A stretch of DNA of 64,000 nt from Prochlorococcus sp. AG-402-C09 (GCA_003279565.1 QCHN01000003.1:62001-126000), one strand, 5' to 3'; numbered from the stretch's first letter, positions 39,438-49,163 are shown. Translations and numbers: made by a program. The notes: generated by a model from the sequence alone, not told the origin.

Positions 39438-39530
39438 AAAATCAAGTAGTAGCAAAGCATTGGGAAGTTTAATTTTTATTTAAAAAAACATTATTTTTTC
39501 TTTAGGTTTAGTTGGCAAAAAATCAAGTAG
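39438..39530 (+). repeat. 12-bp direct repeat upstream of sucrose-phosphate synthase
   Basis: AAAATCAAGTAG occurs at 39438-39449 and again at 39519-39530, 81 bp apart, within the 186-bp gap between uvrA and the sugar gene. It could be a regulator binding site or chance. Nothing else of note is seen in this gap. Confidence 0.4.
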
Positions 39531-39560
39531 GAATTCATCATCTTTAAATAAAGGTTTTGC

Positions 39561-41687
39561 TTGGGATTAAGACTTTTACATTTAAATTTGCATGGTTTAA
39601 TTCGATCACATGATCTTGAGTTGGGAAGAGATTCAGATACTGGAGGGCAGACCTTATATGTTCTAGAGTTAGTAAAAGGACTTGCAGCAAGACCTGAAGT
39701 TGAAAAAGTAGAACTTATTACTAGATTAATTGTTGATAGGAAAGTATCCTCTGACTACTCAAATCCAGTTGAAAAGATATCAAGTTCTGCTGAGATTATC
39801 CGATTACCTTTTGGTCCTAAGCGTTATCTTAGGAAAGAATTGCTGTGGCCATATTTAGATGATTTAGCTGATCAAATAGTGCAAAGATTACAGAAGAAAA
39901 ATCACTTGCCTGATTGGATTCATGCTCATTATGCCGATGCTGGTTATGTTGGATCATTAGTCAGCAGAAGATTAGGCTTGCCATTAGTTTTTACTGGCCA
40001 TTCATTAGGCCGTGAAAAACTTAGAAGATTATTGGCTGCTGGAATAGATCACGATCAAATAGAGCAAACTTATTCAATTAGTAAAAGGATTGATGCAGAG
40101 GAGCTGGCTTTAGCGCATTTAAACTTACTCATAACAAGTACCAAACAAGAAGCAGATGAACAGTATGCTCGCTATGGGCGATTTAGCTCTAAAGATGTAG
40201 AAATAATTCCGCCAGGTGTTGATCTAAATCGTTTTCATGCAATACCTTCTAATTTAAATAAAGAAGAAAAAGAATTAAACAAACTTTTCAAACCTTTTTT
40301 GAGAGATTTAAATCTTCCCCCTCTTTTAGCTATATCAAGGGCAGTAAGGAGAAAAAATATTCCTGCTTTGATTGAGACTTATGGACGTTCTTCGATTTTG
40401 CAGCAAAGACATAATCTCATTTTAATTTTAGGCTGTCGAGAAGATTCACGTCAGCTTGATAAACAGCAAAGAGAAGTATTTCAGCAGGTTTTTGAATTAG
40501 TTGATAAATATAATTTATATGGAAAAGTTGCTTTTCCAAAACAACATAAAAGAGAGCAAATTCCCTCAATTTATCGTTGGGCTACAAAGAGAAATGGATT
40601 GTTTGTTAATCCTGCTTTAACTGAGCCATTTGGCTTGACATTATTGGAAGCTGCCGCGTGTGGCTTGCCAATGGTTGCTACTGATGATGGTGGCCCAAGG
40701 GATATTCTTGCTCGTTGTGATAATGGTCTACTTGTTGATGTAACTGATTTAGAAGCATTGCGAGATGGTTTAGAGACTGCAGGTTCAAATCCATCTTTAT
40801 GGAAAACTTGGAGTGACAATGGAATTGAGGGGGTTAGCAGGCATTTCAGTTGGGATGCTCATGTTTGTAATTACATTGCATTGATGCAGAAGCGTCTCAA
40901 ATTTCTAGCACCTCGTTATTTGACATTTTCAAATACTAAAGACAAAAGTCCTATGGGTCAAAAACTATTATTTATTGATTTAGATAATTTCCTTGAGGAA
41001 TCTAAGGGCTTGTCAATTTTTAGAGACAAATTAAAAGATTATATATTGAATCAAAATATCCAATTAGGAATTTTAACTGGTAGATCAATTCAAGCTGCTC
41101 GTTATCGATATTTAGAAACACAATTACTCAAACCTGCAGTTTGGATAACTCAAGCTGGTACTGAGATTTATTATGCTGATGAAAATAAATCAGACATTTT
41201 TTGGCAAGATTCAATATCTGTTGATTGGAGTCGTAAGGAAGTAGAGAAGGTTTTGTTCGATTTAAAAGATTATTTAGAGCTTCAAAAAACTGAGCACCAG
41301 GGTCCTATGAAGGTTAGTTATTTATTAAAAGAACCTAGTAATGCAATTTTACCTTTAGTACGCAAAAGACTTAGGCAGTCTGGCCTTGCTGCTTCTCCTC
41401 ACCTTAAATGTCATTGGTACTTAGATATTGTTCCTTTGCGAGCATCACGAGCAGAAGCTATTAGATTTTTGTCTTTACGTTGGGGGCTATCTTTGGACAA
41501 AATTCTTGTCGTAGCAAGTCAACAAGGTGATGATGAATTAATAAAGGGATTGACTACTAATGTTATTCCGTTTGATCATGATTCATCATTAGATAGATTG
41601 AGATCTCATCAAAGAGTTTTCTTTTCTGATGATCAAGATGATGTTTTAGATGGTTTAAAACATTTTCGATTTTTTAAAAGTACTTAA
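39561..41687 (+). CDS. Sucrose-phosphate synthase with C-terminal phosphatase-like domain
   Basis: The enzyme makes sucrose-6-phosphate from UDP-glucose and fructose-6-phosphate; sucrose serves as an osmolyte in marine picocyanobacteria. The 708-residue protein has a GT4 glycosyltransferase part (1-455) with GRDSDTGGQTLYVLEL, HAHYADAG, FTGHSLGREK and the E-x7-E motif TEPFGLTLLEAAACGLP. A HAD-like domain follows (from ~465), with FIDLDNFLEE, LTGRS and QQGDDELI. Motif I has Phe where phosphatases have Thr, so phosphatase activity is doubtful. The start is a TTG at 39561; an in-frame stop lies 9 bases upstream. Confidence 0.93.
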   Translation: MGLRLLHLNLHGLIRSHDLELGRDSDTGGQTLYVLELVKGLAARPEVEKVELITRLIVDRKVSSDYSNPVEKISSSAEIIRLPFGPKRYLRKELLWPYLDDLADQIVQRLQKKNHLPDWIHAHYADAGYVGSLVSRRLGLPLVFTGHSLGREKLRRLLAAGIDHDQIEQTYSISKRIDAEELALAHLNLLITSTKQEADEQYARYGRFSSKDVEIIPPGVDLNRFHAIPSNLNKEEKELNKLFKPFLRDLNLPPLLAISRAVRRKNIPALIETYGRSSILQQRHNLILILGCREDSRQLDKQQREVFQQVFELVDKYNLYGKVAFPKQHKREQIPSIYRWATKRNGLFVNPALTEPFGLTLLEAAACGLPMVATDDGGPRDILARCDNGLLVDVTDLEALRDGLETAGSNPSLWKTWSDNGIEGVSRHFSWDAHVCNYIALMQKRLKFLAPRYLTFSNTKDKSPMGQKLLFIDLDNFLEESKGLSIFRDKLKDYILNQNIQLGILTGRSIQAARYRYLETQLLKPAVWITQAGTEIYYADENKSDIFWQDSISVDWSRKEVEKVLFDLKDYLELQKTEHQGPMKVSYLLKEPSNAILPLVRKRLRQSGLAASPHLKCHWYLDIVPLRASRAEAIRFLSLRWGLSLDKILVVASQQGDDELIKGLTTNVIPFDHDSSLDRLRSHQRVFFSDDQDDVLDGLKHFRFFKST

Positions 41688-41744
41688 CTTTTAATATTTT
41701 TGTGCTTTTGTAGTATTTTTTAAGTATCAATAGATTTATTTTAT

Positions 41745-41987
41745 TTATTTTTCAAGGATCAATGTAAGTTGTTGATATGGCGGTTCTTCACTAATGAAGC
41801 CCCAATCATTAAAAATTTTTGAATCTATATGAGTGATTATTTGTCGTTTATTTCTTTTTTCTACTTTAAAGCCTTCTGCTGACATCTTTCTCATAAGTCT
41901 TGCAGATTCTTCAAACCGTGCAGCCATAGAATCCAGAGTTTCACAGTCGTTTGTTAACCCCTCTTCTTTCCAAGTAAAATACGTCAT
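41745..41987 (-). CDS. Small conserved-looking protein of unknown function next to mraY
   Basis: This 80-residue protein starts MTYFTWKEEGLTNDC, has a helical middle (SMAARFEESARLMRKM) and a C-terminal part SEEPPYQQLTLILEK. It has no signal, membrane segment or cysteine motif that I recognise. It lies 17 bp after the mraY stop on the same strand, so it is probably co-transcribed. I recall similar short genes beside mraY in marine picocyanobacteria, but no function. Confidence 0.7.
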   Translation of the reverse strand: MTYFTWKEEGLTNDCETLDSMAARFEESARLMRKMSAEGFKVEKRNKRQIITHIDSKIFNDWGFISEEPPYQQLTLILEK

Positions 41988-42004
41988 CAGTTCAATTTGA
42001 AGAT

Positions 42005-43117
42005 CTAAGGTTTAGTGTTAAATACTAGATACATTATTATTAATAATAATGTAATGAACCAAAAGCTACTTACAATTTGAGTTTCTTTGTTACCTTGAAG
42101 CTCAAAATGGTGATGTATTGGAGTCATTAAAAATAATTTATGTCCTTTACCTTTTATTTTCTTAGAAATTTTAAAAATACCTACTTGAATGATTACTGAG
42201 ATTGATTCTGCTGCAAGTACTCCTCCCATAATTAATAGAGACCAAAGATTATTTGATATAAGAGCTATGCCACCAAGAGATGCTCCTATAGCTAAAGACC
42301 CTGAATCTCCCATAAATAATTTTGCAGGATATTTATTAAGAAAAAGAAATCCCATAGAAGCTCCAGCCATTACTATGCAAAGAGGGGCTAGGGTTTCAGT
42401 ACTGGCTTGATTTTCTATTAAAATAGTTAAAGCTAAACCTGTGAAAATTAAGGCACTACAGCCACTTAGTAAGCCATCTAAACCATCAGTTAAATTAGTT
42501 GAATTACTTTCTGCTAGTAATACAAATATTCCTAATGGATAAATTAAATTACCTATATTAACAATTTTATCTGCTATTTGAATATTATTAGGTATAAAAT
42601 TATTGGATTCACAAATAATGATAAAAATAAGACTAATAAAAAATTGTAAAATTAATTTTTGATTTGAAGTTAGACCAGTATTAAATTTTTTTTTCAAACT
42701 GATTAAGTCATCAATTAAGCCTATGAACATAAAAGATAAAATAAGTAAGCTCAAAGATAAAATAATTTTGTAATCTTGATTATTAAAATATAAAATATTG
42801 CTTATTATGATTGCTATTGGAATAAAAAATACTCCACCCATAGTAGGAGTACCTTTTTTAAGATAATGTTTTTTTGGTCCTTCCTCTCTAATTATCTGTT
42901 TAATTTTTATTTTTTCTAATAGAGGAATACTGATATAAGTAATAATTGATGATACTAGAGTTGTAATTATAAAAGTAATAGTAAAATAATTATTTTGAAA
43001 ATATAAATCAGAAAATATAGAAACCGATGTTATTATTCCAAATAAAATAAATACTTGGTACTGAATATTGTTAAAAATTGGTATTTTTTTATTGAAAAGC
43101 TCGTTAGATTTTTTCAA
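42005..43117 (-). CDS. mraY: Phospho-N-acetylmuramoyl-pentapeptide-transferase
   Basis: MraY transfers phospho-MurNAc-pentapeptide to undecaprenyl phosphate, forming lipid I at the membrane. The 370-residue protein has about ten membrane segments and the family motifs KKGTPTMGG near residue 87, the Asp-rich LIDDLI, NLTDGLDGL, FMGDSGSLA and the His motif MTPIHHHFEL near the C-terminus. It is followed by a small unknown gene and preceded, 16 bp away, by the DUF3134 gene. Confidence 0.97.
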   Translation of the reverse strand: MKKSNELFNKKIPIFNNIQYQVFILFGIITSVSIFSDLYFQNNYFTITFIITTLVSSIITYISIPLLEKIKIKQIIREEGPKKHYLKKGTPTMGGVFFIPIAIIISNILYFNNQDYKIILSLSLLILSFMFIGLIDDLISLKKKFNTGLTSNQKLILQFFISLIFIIICESNNFIPNNIQIADKIVNIGNLIYPLGIFVLLAESNSTNLTDGLDGLLSGCSALIFTGLALTILIENQASTETLAPLCIVMAGASMGFLFLNKYPAKLFMGDSGSLAIGASLGGIALISNNLWSLLIMGGVLAAESISVIIQVGIFKISKKIKGKGHKLFLMTPIHHHFELQGNKETQIVSSFWFITLLLIIMYLVFNTKP

Positions 43118-43133
43118 AATTTAAGCTAGTAAA

Positions 43134-43409
43134 TTAATCTTCCCACTCTTCATCTGTTGTCTCTTCTTCTGCTTTATAATCTTCTTTTTCTCCCATTAAA
43201 GCTGAAAGCTCTTCTTCTTCAACTGTACTTATTTCTTGATCATTTGAATCTTCATCAGAAACTAATCTTCCACTTGTTTCTAGCCAAGATAATAAATCGG
43301 GTTCTTCTCGTAGCGGGAGGACAGGGGCAGGCTCTTCCCTTGTATAACGAGTAAGTGCGGGGTTAATACCGTCTAAATCAGATAAGTTGATTTTTTCTAG
43401 ACCGCTCAT
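43134..43409 (-). CDS. DUF3134 family small acidic protein
   Basis: The 91-residue protein has the DUF3134 core NPALTRYTREEPAPVLPL followed by LLSWLETSGRL. It ends in a strongly acidic tail of roughly 40 residues, rich in Glu and Asp. The family is confined to cyanobacteria as far as I know and has no known role. It precedes mraY on the same strand and is divergent from a small membrane-protein gene, 58 bp away. Confidence 0.85.
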   Translation of the reverse strand: MSGLEKINLSDLDGINPALTRYTREEPAPVLPLREEPDLLSWLETSGRLVSDEDSNDQEISTVEEEELSALMGEKEDYKAEEETTDEEWED

Positions 43410-43467
43410 CTCAAGATTATGATCGATGAATTAACATAATGCATTATGGATTAATTTTCTAATATTT

Positions 43468-43674
43468 ATGCTGACTTCAAAGCTGATATTGATGATTTCT
43501 GCTTGGCTAATGGCTTTCTTAGTAAGTATTTCTTTTCGTGTGGCTGGTATTATTCATCCTCAACCTTTTTACATAAATCATTTTTTAGTATGGTTTTTGG
43601 TTTTTGGTCCCTCTTTTTCTCTTTTAATTTATTTTTGGCTTAAGAGATCTTTTTCTTTGAATTCGTTAACTTAA
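43468..43674 (+). CDS. Tiny two-helix membrane protein, unknown
   Basis: The 68-residue product begins MLTSKLILMISAW and has two predicted membrane helices (about 5-27 and 38-58) with a short basic tail (LKRSFSLNS). I do not recognise a family. It is 13 bp upstream of a second tiny membrane protein, so the two are likely co-transcribed ahead of argG. Confidence 0.6.
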   Translation: MLTSKLILMISAWLMAFLVSISFRVAGIIHPQPFYINHFLVWFLVFGPSFSLLIYFWLKRSFSLNSLT

Positions 43675-43687
43675 TTTAAATTTTCAA

Positions 43688-43897
43688 GTGGCTTTAATTT
43701 TCTCACCTCATATTTTTATTTTCACTACAAATAATGATGTTCAAGATTTATTGATTTTTGGTCATAACATTGATGATTGGTTAATTTACGTACTTATTTT
43801 TTTAGGCTTAACTTCTCTGGCTTTTGCTTTAGTATGGCTCATAGGATTCTTGGCTGAAAGCCAATCAGGAAAATCTATTAAGCAGCCATGGGAATAA
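43688..43897 (+). CDS. Tiny membrane protein, unknown
   Basis: This 69-residue product starts at a GTG (MALIFSPHIF). It has a hydrophilic segment with NIDDW and one clear membrane helix (about 31-55, LIYVLIFLGLTSLAFALVW), then a polar tail ending KQPWE. Its size and topology recall small photosynthetic-complex subunits, but I cannot match it to one. It sits between another tiny membrane gene and argG, with a 134-bp gap before argG. Confidence 0.6.
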   Translation: MALIFSPHIFIFTTNNDVQDLLIFGHNIDDWLIYVLIFLGLTSLAFALVWLIGFLAESQSGKSIKQPWE

Positions 43898-44016
43898 ATT
43901 TTCATTTTTTCTGAAATTTTTAAGGTCTTGAAAATATTTGAATCAGCATTGAAAATCCAAATCAGAAATATTGTCCAATAGTTCTCTATATTTACTAAAG
44001 AGAATTGAATTTCCTT

Positions 44017-44025
44017 AAAGGAGAG
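44017..44025 (+). promoter_or_regulatory. Strong ribosome binding site of argG
   Basis: AAAGGAGAG lies 6 bp upstream of the ATG at 44032. It settles the start at [14 protein letters not shown] in preference to the in-frame codons before it. Most genes in this window lack such a clear Shine-Dalgarno sequence. Confidence 0.8.
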
Positions 44026-44031
44026 AACCAT

Positions 44032-45234
44032 ATGGGAAGAGCAAAAAAAGTTGTTTTGGCTTATTCAGGAGGAGTCGATACCAGCGTTTGTATTCCTTAT
44101 TTGAAAAAGGAGTATGGAGTTGAGCAAGTTATTGCTTTTGCGGCAGATCTTGGTCAGGGAGATGAGCTTGATGAAATTAAAAAAAAGGCTATTTCAGCTG
44201 GAGCTGCACAGTCATTAATTGGTAATTTAGTAAAGCCTTTTATTGAAGATTTTGCTTTTCCAGCAATTAGATCTAATGCTCTGTATCAAGGAAAATATCC
44301 GCTCTCAACGGCACTAGCTAGACCATTAATTGCAAAAAAACTTGTTGAAATTGCCAGGGAATTAAATGCTGATGGAGTCGCTCATGGGTGTACGGGGAAA
44401 GGTAATGATCAAGTTCGTTTTGATGTGACAATAGGAGCTTTAGCTCCTGATTTGGAATTGCTTACACCAGCAAGGGAATGGGGAATGAGTCGTGAAGAAA
44501 CCATTTCTTATGGAGAAAAATATGGAATAGTTCCTCCTGTTAGCAAGAAAAATCCTTACTCGATAGATTTGAATCTTTTGGGGAGAAGTATTGAAGCCGG
44601 CCCTCTTGAAGATCCATTTGAGATGCCATTAGAGGAAGTCTTTGGTATTACTTCTTCTATTGCTGATTCACCTAATGATCCTGAGATAGTGGACATATTG
44701 TTTAAAAATGGTTATCCAATTGCAATTGATGGAGAACTGATGGAGCCAGTATCTCTTATTAAAAAGGTCAATAACCTTGCAGGAAAACATGGTTTTGGGC
44801 GTTTGGATATTATTGAAGACAGAGTAGTCGGAATTAAAAGTCGAGAAATTTATGAAGCACCAGGATTGCTTTTATTAATTAAAGCTCATCAAGAAATGGA
44901 GAGTTTAACTTTACCCGCTGATTTGTTAAATACTAAATTTAGATTGGAAAGGCAATGGGCAGACTTGGTTTATCAAGGTTTTTGGTTTAGTCCTTTAAAA
45001 GAAGCCTTGGATGGATTTATCAATTATTCTCAAAAGCAAGTTAATGGAACTGTAAGGATTAGGCTTTTCAAAGGTAATGCGGATGTTATTGGTCGTAAGT
45101 CAGAAGAGAACAGTTTATATATTTCAGATATGTCTACTTATGGAAGAGAGGATAAATTTAAACATAAATCGGCTGAAGGATTTATTTATGTGTGGGGATT
45201 ACCCAGTCGAATTTGGTCTTGGATTAACAAGTAA
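44032..45234 (+). CDS. argG: Argininosuccinate synthase
   Basis: ArgG condenses citrulline and aspartate using ATP, the penultimate step of arginine synthesis. The 400-residue protein has the N-type ATP pyrophosphatase loop [11 protein letters not shown] at residues 9-19, then [13 protein letters not shown] near 116 and [13 protein letters not shown] near 180. The start is fixed by the strong ribosome binding site. It converges on rpsF with 31 bp between stops. Confidence 0.97.
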   Translation: MGRAKKVVLAYSGGVDTSVCIPYLKKEYGVEQVIAFAADLGQGDELDEIKKKAISAGAAQSLIGNLVKPFIEDFAFPAIRSNALYQGKYPLSTALARPLIAKKLVEIARELNADGVAHGCTGKGNDQVRFDVTIGALAPDLELLTPAREWGMSREETISYGEKYGIVPPVSKKNPYSIDLNLLGRSIEAGPLEDPFEMPLEEVFGITSSIADSPNDPEIVDILFKNGYPIAIDGELMEPVSLIKKVNNLAGKHGFGRLDIIEDRVVGIKSREIYEAPGLLLLIKAHQEMESLTLPADLLNTKFRLERQWADLVYQGFWFSPLKEALDGFINYSQKQVNGTVRIRLFKGNADVIGRKSEENSLYISDMSTYGREDKFKHKSAEGFIYVWGLPSRIWSWINK

Positions 45235-45265
45235 AATAAAGGATTTCTTGAATTTACATAGCTCT

Positions 45266-45697
45266 TTATTTCTTTTCTTCTTCGTGCGTCTCTTCTTTGG
45301 AAAGTGATTCGGTTTTGTCCTCAGTAGGTTTTATTTCCTCTGCATTGTCAGATTTCTTAGGTTCATCATCATCTTTAGAGGTCGATTTTGGAGTCGGTAA
45401 AGGACCATCTTGTTTAACTGTCAGGTAACGAATAACGTCTTCACTTAACCTCATTGATTTTTCTAGTATTGCAACTTGTTGTCCATCACCTTTGTGGCTT
45501 AGCTGCACATATATCCCTTCTTTATGTTTTGCAATGGGATAAGCAAGTCTTCTTTTTCCTCTCATTTGACTATCTAGTACTTCAGTTCCTGATTTCTCAA
45601 GGATTTCACTATATTTTTTTAGATGAGTATCAACTTCTTCTTCCGGTATGTCCGGACGAAGAATGTACATAGTTTCGTAATAAGGTTGTTCAGGCAT
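45266..45697 (-). CDS. rpsF: 30S ribosomal protein S6
   Basis: S6 binds the central domain of 16S rRNA together with S18. The first ~100 residues show the S6 fold ([18 protein letters not shown] and [16 protein letters not shown]). A ~40-residue tail rich in Asp, Glu, Lys and Ser follows (total 143), which is longer than in B. subtilis. A 77-bp leader upstream has small hairpins, listed separately. It is not paired with rpsR here. Confidence 0.95.
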   Translation of the reverse strand: MPEQPYYETMYILRPDIPEEEVDTHLKKYSEILEKSGTEVLDSQMRGKRRLAYPIAKHKEGIYVQLSHKGDGQQVAILEKSMRLSEDVIRYLTVKQDGPLPTPKSTSKDDDEPKKSDNAEEIKPTEDKTESLSKEETHEEEKK

Positions 45698-45725
45698 GGA
45701 TAGAATTTCCGACTAGGACTTTAAG

Positions 45726-45768
45726 GCTCATAAAGAGCGACGGACTATTAATCTTATACCGAGGTGGT
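45726..45768 (-). promoter_or_regulatory. rpsF leader with small hairpins, possible autoregulatory RNA
   Basis: In the rpsF 5' leader the transcript contains TACC/GGTA, a CCG-containing segment (GTCCGTCGC), and GCTC-loop-GAGC (45726-45738). Known S6:S18-binding leaders in other bacteria have a hairpin with an exposed CCG, so this is a candidate. The stems are only 4 bp and the match is weak. Confidence 0.25.
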
Positions 45769-45774
45769 AACTTT

Positions 45775-46233
45775 TCACAATTGCATTTTTGTTGCTTGGC
45801 TGATTATGGGCAGATCAGGTTCATTTCCTTGTGTGCAAGACCAAACACAAAAAATAATCACTGAAAAAAGACTAATTAATAAAGTACTCGAGAAGGTTCT
45901 TATAAATAATGAGTTTGAAAAAGGACTAAAAACAATTTCGAAGATAAAACTAACTATGATGATTGCAATATTGATTAGTAACGATTGAAGTGCGTTAAAA
46001 CGTAAAAAATAAGATACTTGACTATTTCTTACTAGTCCAATAAAGATAGCTAAAAATAATAATAAACTTCCAAAAGGGATTGATCTTTCAATTAAAAGAA
46101 TTGGAATTGCAGGTATTTGAATAATTTGAGTTAAAGGATATTTTATATATAAATGATTGCCAAATGTAAGACAATCAGACCATGGAATCATATAGAGAAG
46201 AACTCCTAAGATTTTTGCTCCTATTGAAGGCAT
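45775..46233 (-). CDS. Tic20-like membrane protein
   Basis: I start at the ATG at 46233 (MPSIGAKILGVLLYM; 152 residues), because the codon six bases upstream is a TTG. Four membrane helices are predicted. SYFLRFNALQSLLINI is the part that best recalls the Tic20/DUF4870-type fold. Tic20 is a chloroplast import channel component; the cyanobacterial role is not established. It lies 22 bp after the aroE stop on the same strand. Confidence 0.75.
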   Translation of the reverse strand: MPSIGAKILGVLLYMIPWSDCLTFGNHLYIKYPLTQIIQIPAIPILLIERSIPFGSLLLFLAIFIGLVRNSQVSYFLRFNALQSLLINIAIIIVSFIFEIVFSPFSNSLFIRTFSSTLLISLFSVIIFCVWSCTQGNEPDLPIISQATKMQL

Positions 46234-46255
46234 AAGCAATTCTATTTTTTTAAGA

Positions 46256-47143
46256 TTAAACCATTAAATGTTTTTCTGCAGATGATTTCATTATTTGAGT
46301 AGGCACGTTATTAAAACCACTCCAAAGTCTTATTGACAAAGCACCTTGTTCTACAAGCATATCTAGACCATTAATTATGAAACAATTTTTTTTCTCCCCA
46401 AGTTTTAACCAGTTTGTTGGTCTAGGAGTATAAATCAAGTCGTACAGAATAGTTTTATTAGAGAGGTTGTCCCATATTTGATTGCCAAGAGGAATATTTT
46501 GTTGTTCAGTTTTCTGTTTATGCATCCCGATTGGAGTCGTATTAATAATTAAATCGGCTTCTTCAATATAAGATGTAAGATTCTTTTCTTTATTGTTAAT
46601 ACCTTCAATTTTAATTTGGTTCTTAGATAATAAATTTTTCATGTTTTTTACAAAAGTATCTAATGAATTTTTATTCCTACCAATTATTGTTATTTTTTTG
46701 ATATTTAAACTATTTAATCCCATGACGACTGCTCTTGCGCTTCCTCCGTTACCTATTACAATCACACTTTTATCAATTAAATTATGACTTTTTAAGGGCA
46801 CCAAGAATCCTTCTACATCAGTGTTTGCTCCTATCCATTGATTATTCTTTTCCGGTATTAGTGTATTAACTGCTTGTATATCATTTGCAACTTTAGTTAA
46901 TTTGTTGCAAGCTTTAAGAACTTCTTGCTTATGAGGAATAGTTACATTTAATCCCTTGCAATCTACAAACCTTAACGCTGTTGTTACTTTCTCTATATTG
47001 CCTTTATCGCAAGGAAATGCCATATAACACCAGTCAAGTCCCATTTCTTCATATGCGGCGTTATGCATAATTGGTGAAAGCGAATGATTTACTGGCTGTC
47101 CAAGTAGTCCTACCAGTTTAGTTTTTCCAGTGATAGCAATCAT
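46256..47143 (-). CDS. aroE: Shikimate dehydrogenase
   Basis: AroE reduces 3-dehydroshikimate with NADPH in aromatic amino acid synthesis. The 295-residue protein has GQPVNHSLSPIMHNAA at 15-30, the catalytic lysine in NVTIPHKQEV near 70, the NADP Rossmann motif VIGNGGSARAV near 128, and NTTPIGM near 200. It is divergent from dnaK. A second shikimate-pathway gene (DAHP synthase) lies at 56630. Confidence 0.96.
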   Translation of the reverse strand: MIAITGKTKLVGLLGQPVNHSLSPIMHNAAYEEMGLDWCYMAFPCDKGNIEKVTTALRFVDCKGLNVTIPHKQEVLKACNKLTKVANDIQAVNTLIPEKNNQWIGANTDVEGFLVPLKSHNLIDKSVIVIGNGGSARAVVMGLNSLNIKKITIIGRNKNSLDTFVKNMKNLLSKNQIKIEGINNKEKNLTSYIEEADLIINTTPIGMHKQKTEQQNIPLGNQIWDNLSNKTILYDLIYTPRPTNWLKLGEKKNCFIINGLDMLVEQGALSIRLWSGFNNVPTQIMKSSAEKHLMV

Positions 47144-47245
47144 TTCGGTAAGAAGTTGATTTGAAATTTTTAAGAGACTGTTCGGGAACCACGCCTCGCC
47201 TCAAATAGGTTTCACTGACGAGGATGATACCTAAAGATAGAAATT

Positions 47246-47252
47246 AAAGGAG
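47246..47252 (+). promoter_or_regulatory. Ribosome binding site of dnaK
   Basis: AAAGGAG lies 10 bp upstream of the dnaK ATG, a strong Shine-Dalgarno sequence that fits a highly expressed chaperone. No CIRCE-type element was seen in the 119-bp gap to aroE. Confidence 0.7.
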
Positions 47253-47262
47253 TTAATCACCC

Positions 47263-49155
47263 ATGGGGAAGGTTGTCGGTATCGATCTTGGAACTACCAA
47301 TAGTTGTGTCGCTGTTATGGAAGGCGGTAAGCCCACTGTAATAGCTAATGCTGAGGGATTTAGAACGACTCCATCAGTGGTTGCTTATACAAAAAATCAA
47401 GATCAATTGGTTGGACAAATTGCTAAACGTCAAGCAGTTATGAATCCAGAAAATACTTTTTATTCTTCTAAAAGATTTGTAGGAAGAAGAGTAGATGAAG
47501 TAAACGACGAATCTAAAGAAGTTAGTTATGGAGTTGAAAAAGCTGGTTCTAATGTCAAATTAAAATGTCCAATACTTGACAAACAGTTCTCTCCTGAAGA
47601 AGTTAGTGCTCAAGTTTTGAGAAAGCTTTCTGACGATGCAGGGAAATATTTAGGTGAAACAGTCACACAAGCTGTAATTACTGTTCCAGCCTACTTTAAT
47701 GATTCACAGCGACAAGCAACGAAAGATGCGGGCAAGATTGCAGGTTTAGAAGTCCTCAGGATTATTAACGAGCCAACTGCTGCTGCACTAGCGTATGGAT
47801 TGGATAAAAAAAGTAATGAAAGGATATTAGTCTTTGATTTGGGTGGGGGTACCTTTGATGTATCTGTTTTAGAGGTAGGTGATGGAGTATTCGAAGTTCT
47901 CTCTACCTCTGGAGATACTCATTTGGGTGGAGATGATTTTGATCGTGCAATTGTTGATCATTTAGCTTCAACATTCAAAGGTAATGAAGGTATTGATTTA
48001 CGCCAAGATAAGCAAGCACTTCAACGTTTAACCGAAGCAGCTGAAAAAGCGAAAATAGAATTATCAAATGCTACTCAAAGTGAAATAAATCTTCCGTTTA
48101 TCACAGCTACTCCTGAAGGACCTAAGCATTTAGATTTGACCCTAACCAGAGCAAAATTTGAAGAGTTAGCAGCAAACCTTATTGATCGTTGCAGGGTTCC
48201 TGTAGAACAAGCTTTGAAAGATGCAAAATTGTCTACTGGAGAGATAGATGAGATTGTTATGGTTGGAGGCTCTACCAGAATGCCAGCAGTTAAAGAGTTA
48301 GTAAAAAGAGTCACTACAAAAGACCCAAACCAAACAGTTAACCCAGATGAAGTAGTTGCTGTTGGAGCAGCTATTCAAGGTGGAGTTCTTGCTGGAGAAG
48401 TTAAAGACATTTTGCTACTTGATGTCACTCCTTTGTCTCTTGGAGTTGAAACTTTAGGTGGGGTGATGACAAAAATGATTTCAAGGAATACTACTGTTCC
48501 TACCAAAAAAGCAGAAACTTATTCAACTGCAGTTGACGGCCAAACGAATGTAGAAATTCACGTTTTACAAGGTGAACGCGAGATGGCTTCTGACAATAAA
48601 AGTCTTGGAACCTTTCGTTTAGACGGAATCCCTCCTGCTCCAAGAGGGGTGCCTCAAATTGAAGTTACTTTTGATATTGATGCTAATGGAATCCTCAGCG
48701 TCAACGCAAAAGATAAAGGTAGCGGTAAAGAGCAAAGTATTTCTATTACCGGTGCATCAACTTTGTCGGATAACGAAGTTGATAAAATGGTTAAAGATGC
48801 AGAAATGAATGCTTCTGCTGATAAAGAAAAACGTGAAAAAATTGATATTAAAAACCAAGCTGAAACACTTGTTTATCAAGCGGAAAAACAAATAAGTGAG
48901 CTTGGCGACAAGGTTGATGAAGAAGCAAAAACAAAAGTTGAAGAGAAACGTGGCAAGCTAAAAGAAGCTACTGAAAAAGATGATTATGAAACTATGAAGA
49001 CTTTAGTTGAGGAGCTCCAAAAGGAATTGTATTCATTAGGAGCCTCTGTATATCAACAGGCAAATGCTGCTTCACAAGCTGCAGATGATTCAAGTACTGA
49101 TAGCAAAACTGATGGCGACGATGTTATTGATGCTGACTTTACCGAGACAAAATAA
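47263..49155 (+). CDS. dnaK: Chaperone protein DnaK (Hsp70)
   Basis: Hsp70 folds and rescues proteins with DnaJ and GrpE. The 630-residue protein has [13 protein letters not shown] at 5-17, the phosphate loop [40 protein letters not shown] in the substrate domain and the conserved C-terminus DVIDADF. The C-terminal DxDADF ending suggests the general housekeeping copy (DnaK2-type in cyanobacteria). The dnaJ-grpE pair is 35 kb away in this window. Confidence 0.97.
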   Translation: MGKVVGIDLGTTNSCVAVMEGGKPTVIANAEGFRTTPSVVAYTKNQDQLVGQIAKRQAVMNPENTFYSSKRFVGRRVDEVNDESKEVSYGVEKAGSNVKLKCPILDKQFSPEEVSAQVLRKLSDDAGKYLGETVTQAVITVPAYFNDSQRQATKDAGKIAGLEVLRIINEPTAAALAYGLDKKSNERILVFDLGGGTFDVSVLEVGDGVFEVLSTSGDTHLGGDDFDRAIVDHLASTFKGNEGIDLRQDKQALQRLTEAAEKAKIELSNATQSEINLPFITATPEGPKHLDLTLTRAKFEELAANLIDRCRVPVEQALKDAKLSTGEIDEIVMVGGSTRMPAVKELVKRVTTKDPNQTVNPDEVVAVGAAIQGGVLAGEVKDILLLDVTPLSLGVETLGGVMTKMISRNTTVPTKKAETYSTAVDGQTNVEIHVLQGEREMASDNKSLGTFRLDGIPPAPRGVPQIEVTFDIDANGILSVNAKDKGSGKEQSISITGASTLSDNEVDKMVKDAEMNASADKEKREKIDIKNQAETLVYQAEKQISELGDKVDEEAKTKVEEKRGKLKEATEKDDYETMKTLVEELQKELYSLGASVYQQANAASQAADDSSTDSKTDGDDVIDADFTETK

Positions 49156-49163
49156 ATCAATAT

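Noticed and set aside
40571..40819. Minus-strand open frame inside the sucrose-phosphate synthase gene
   Set aside because: It overlaps conserved glycosyltransferase motifs on the other strand and shows no recognisable protein.
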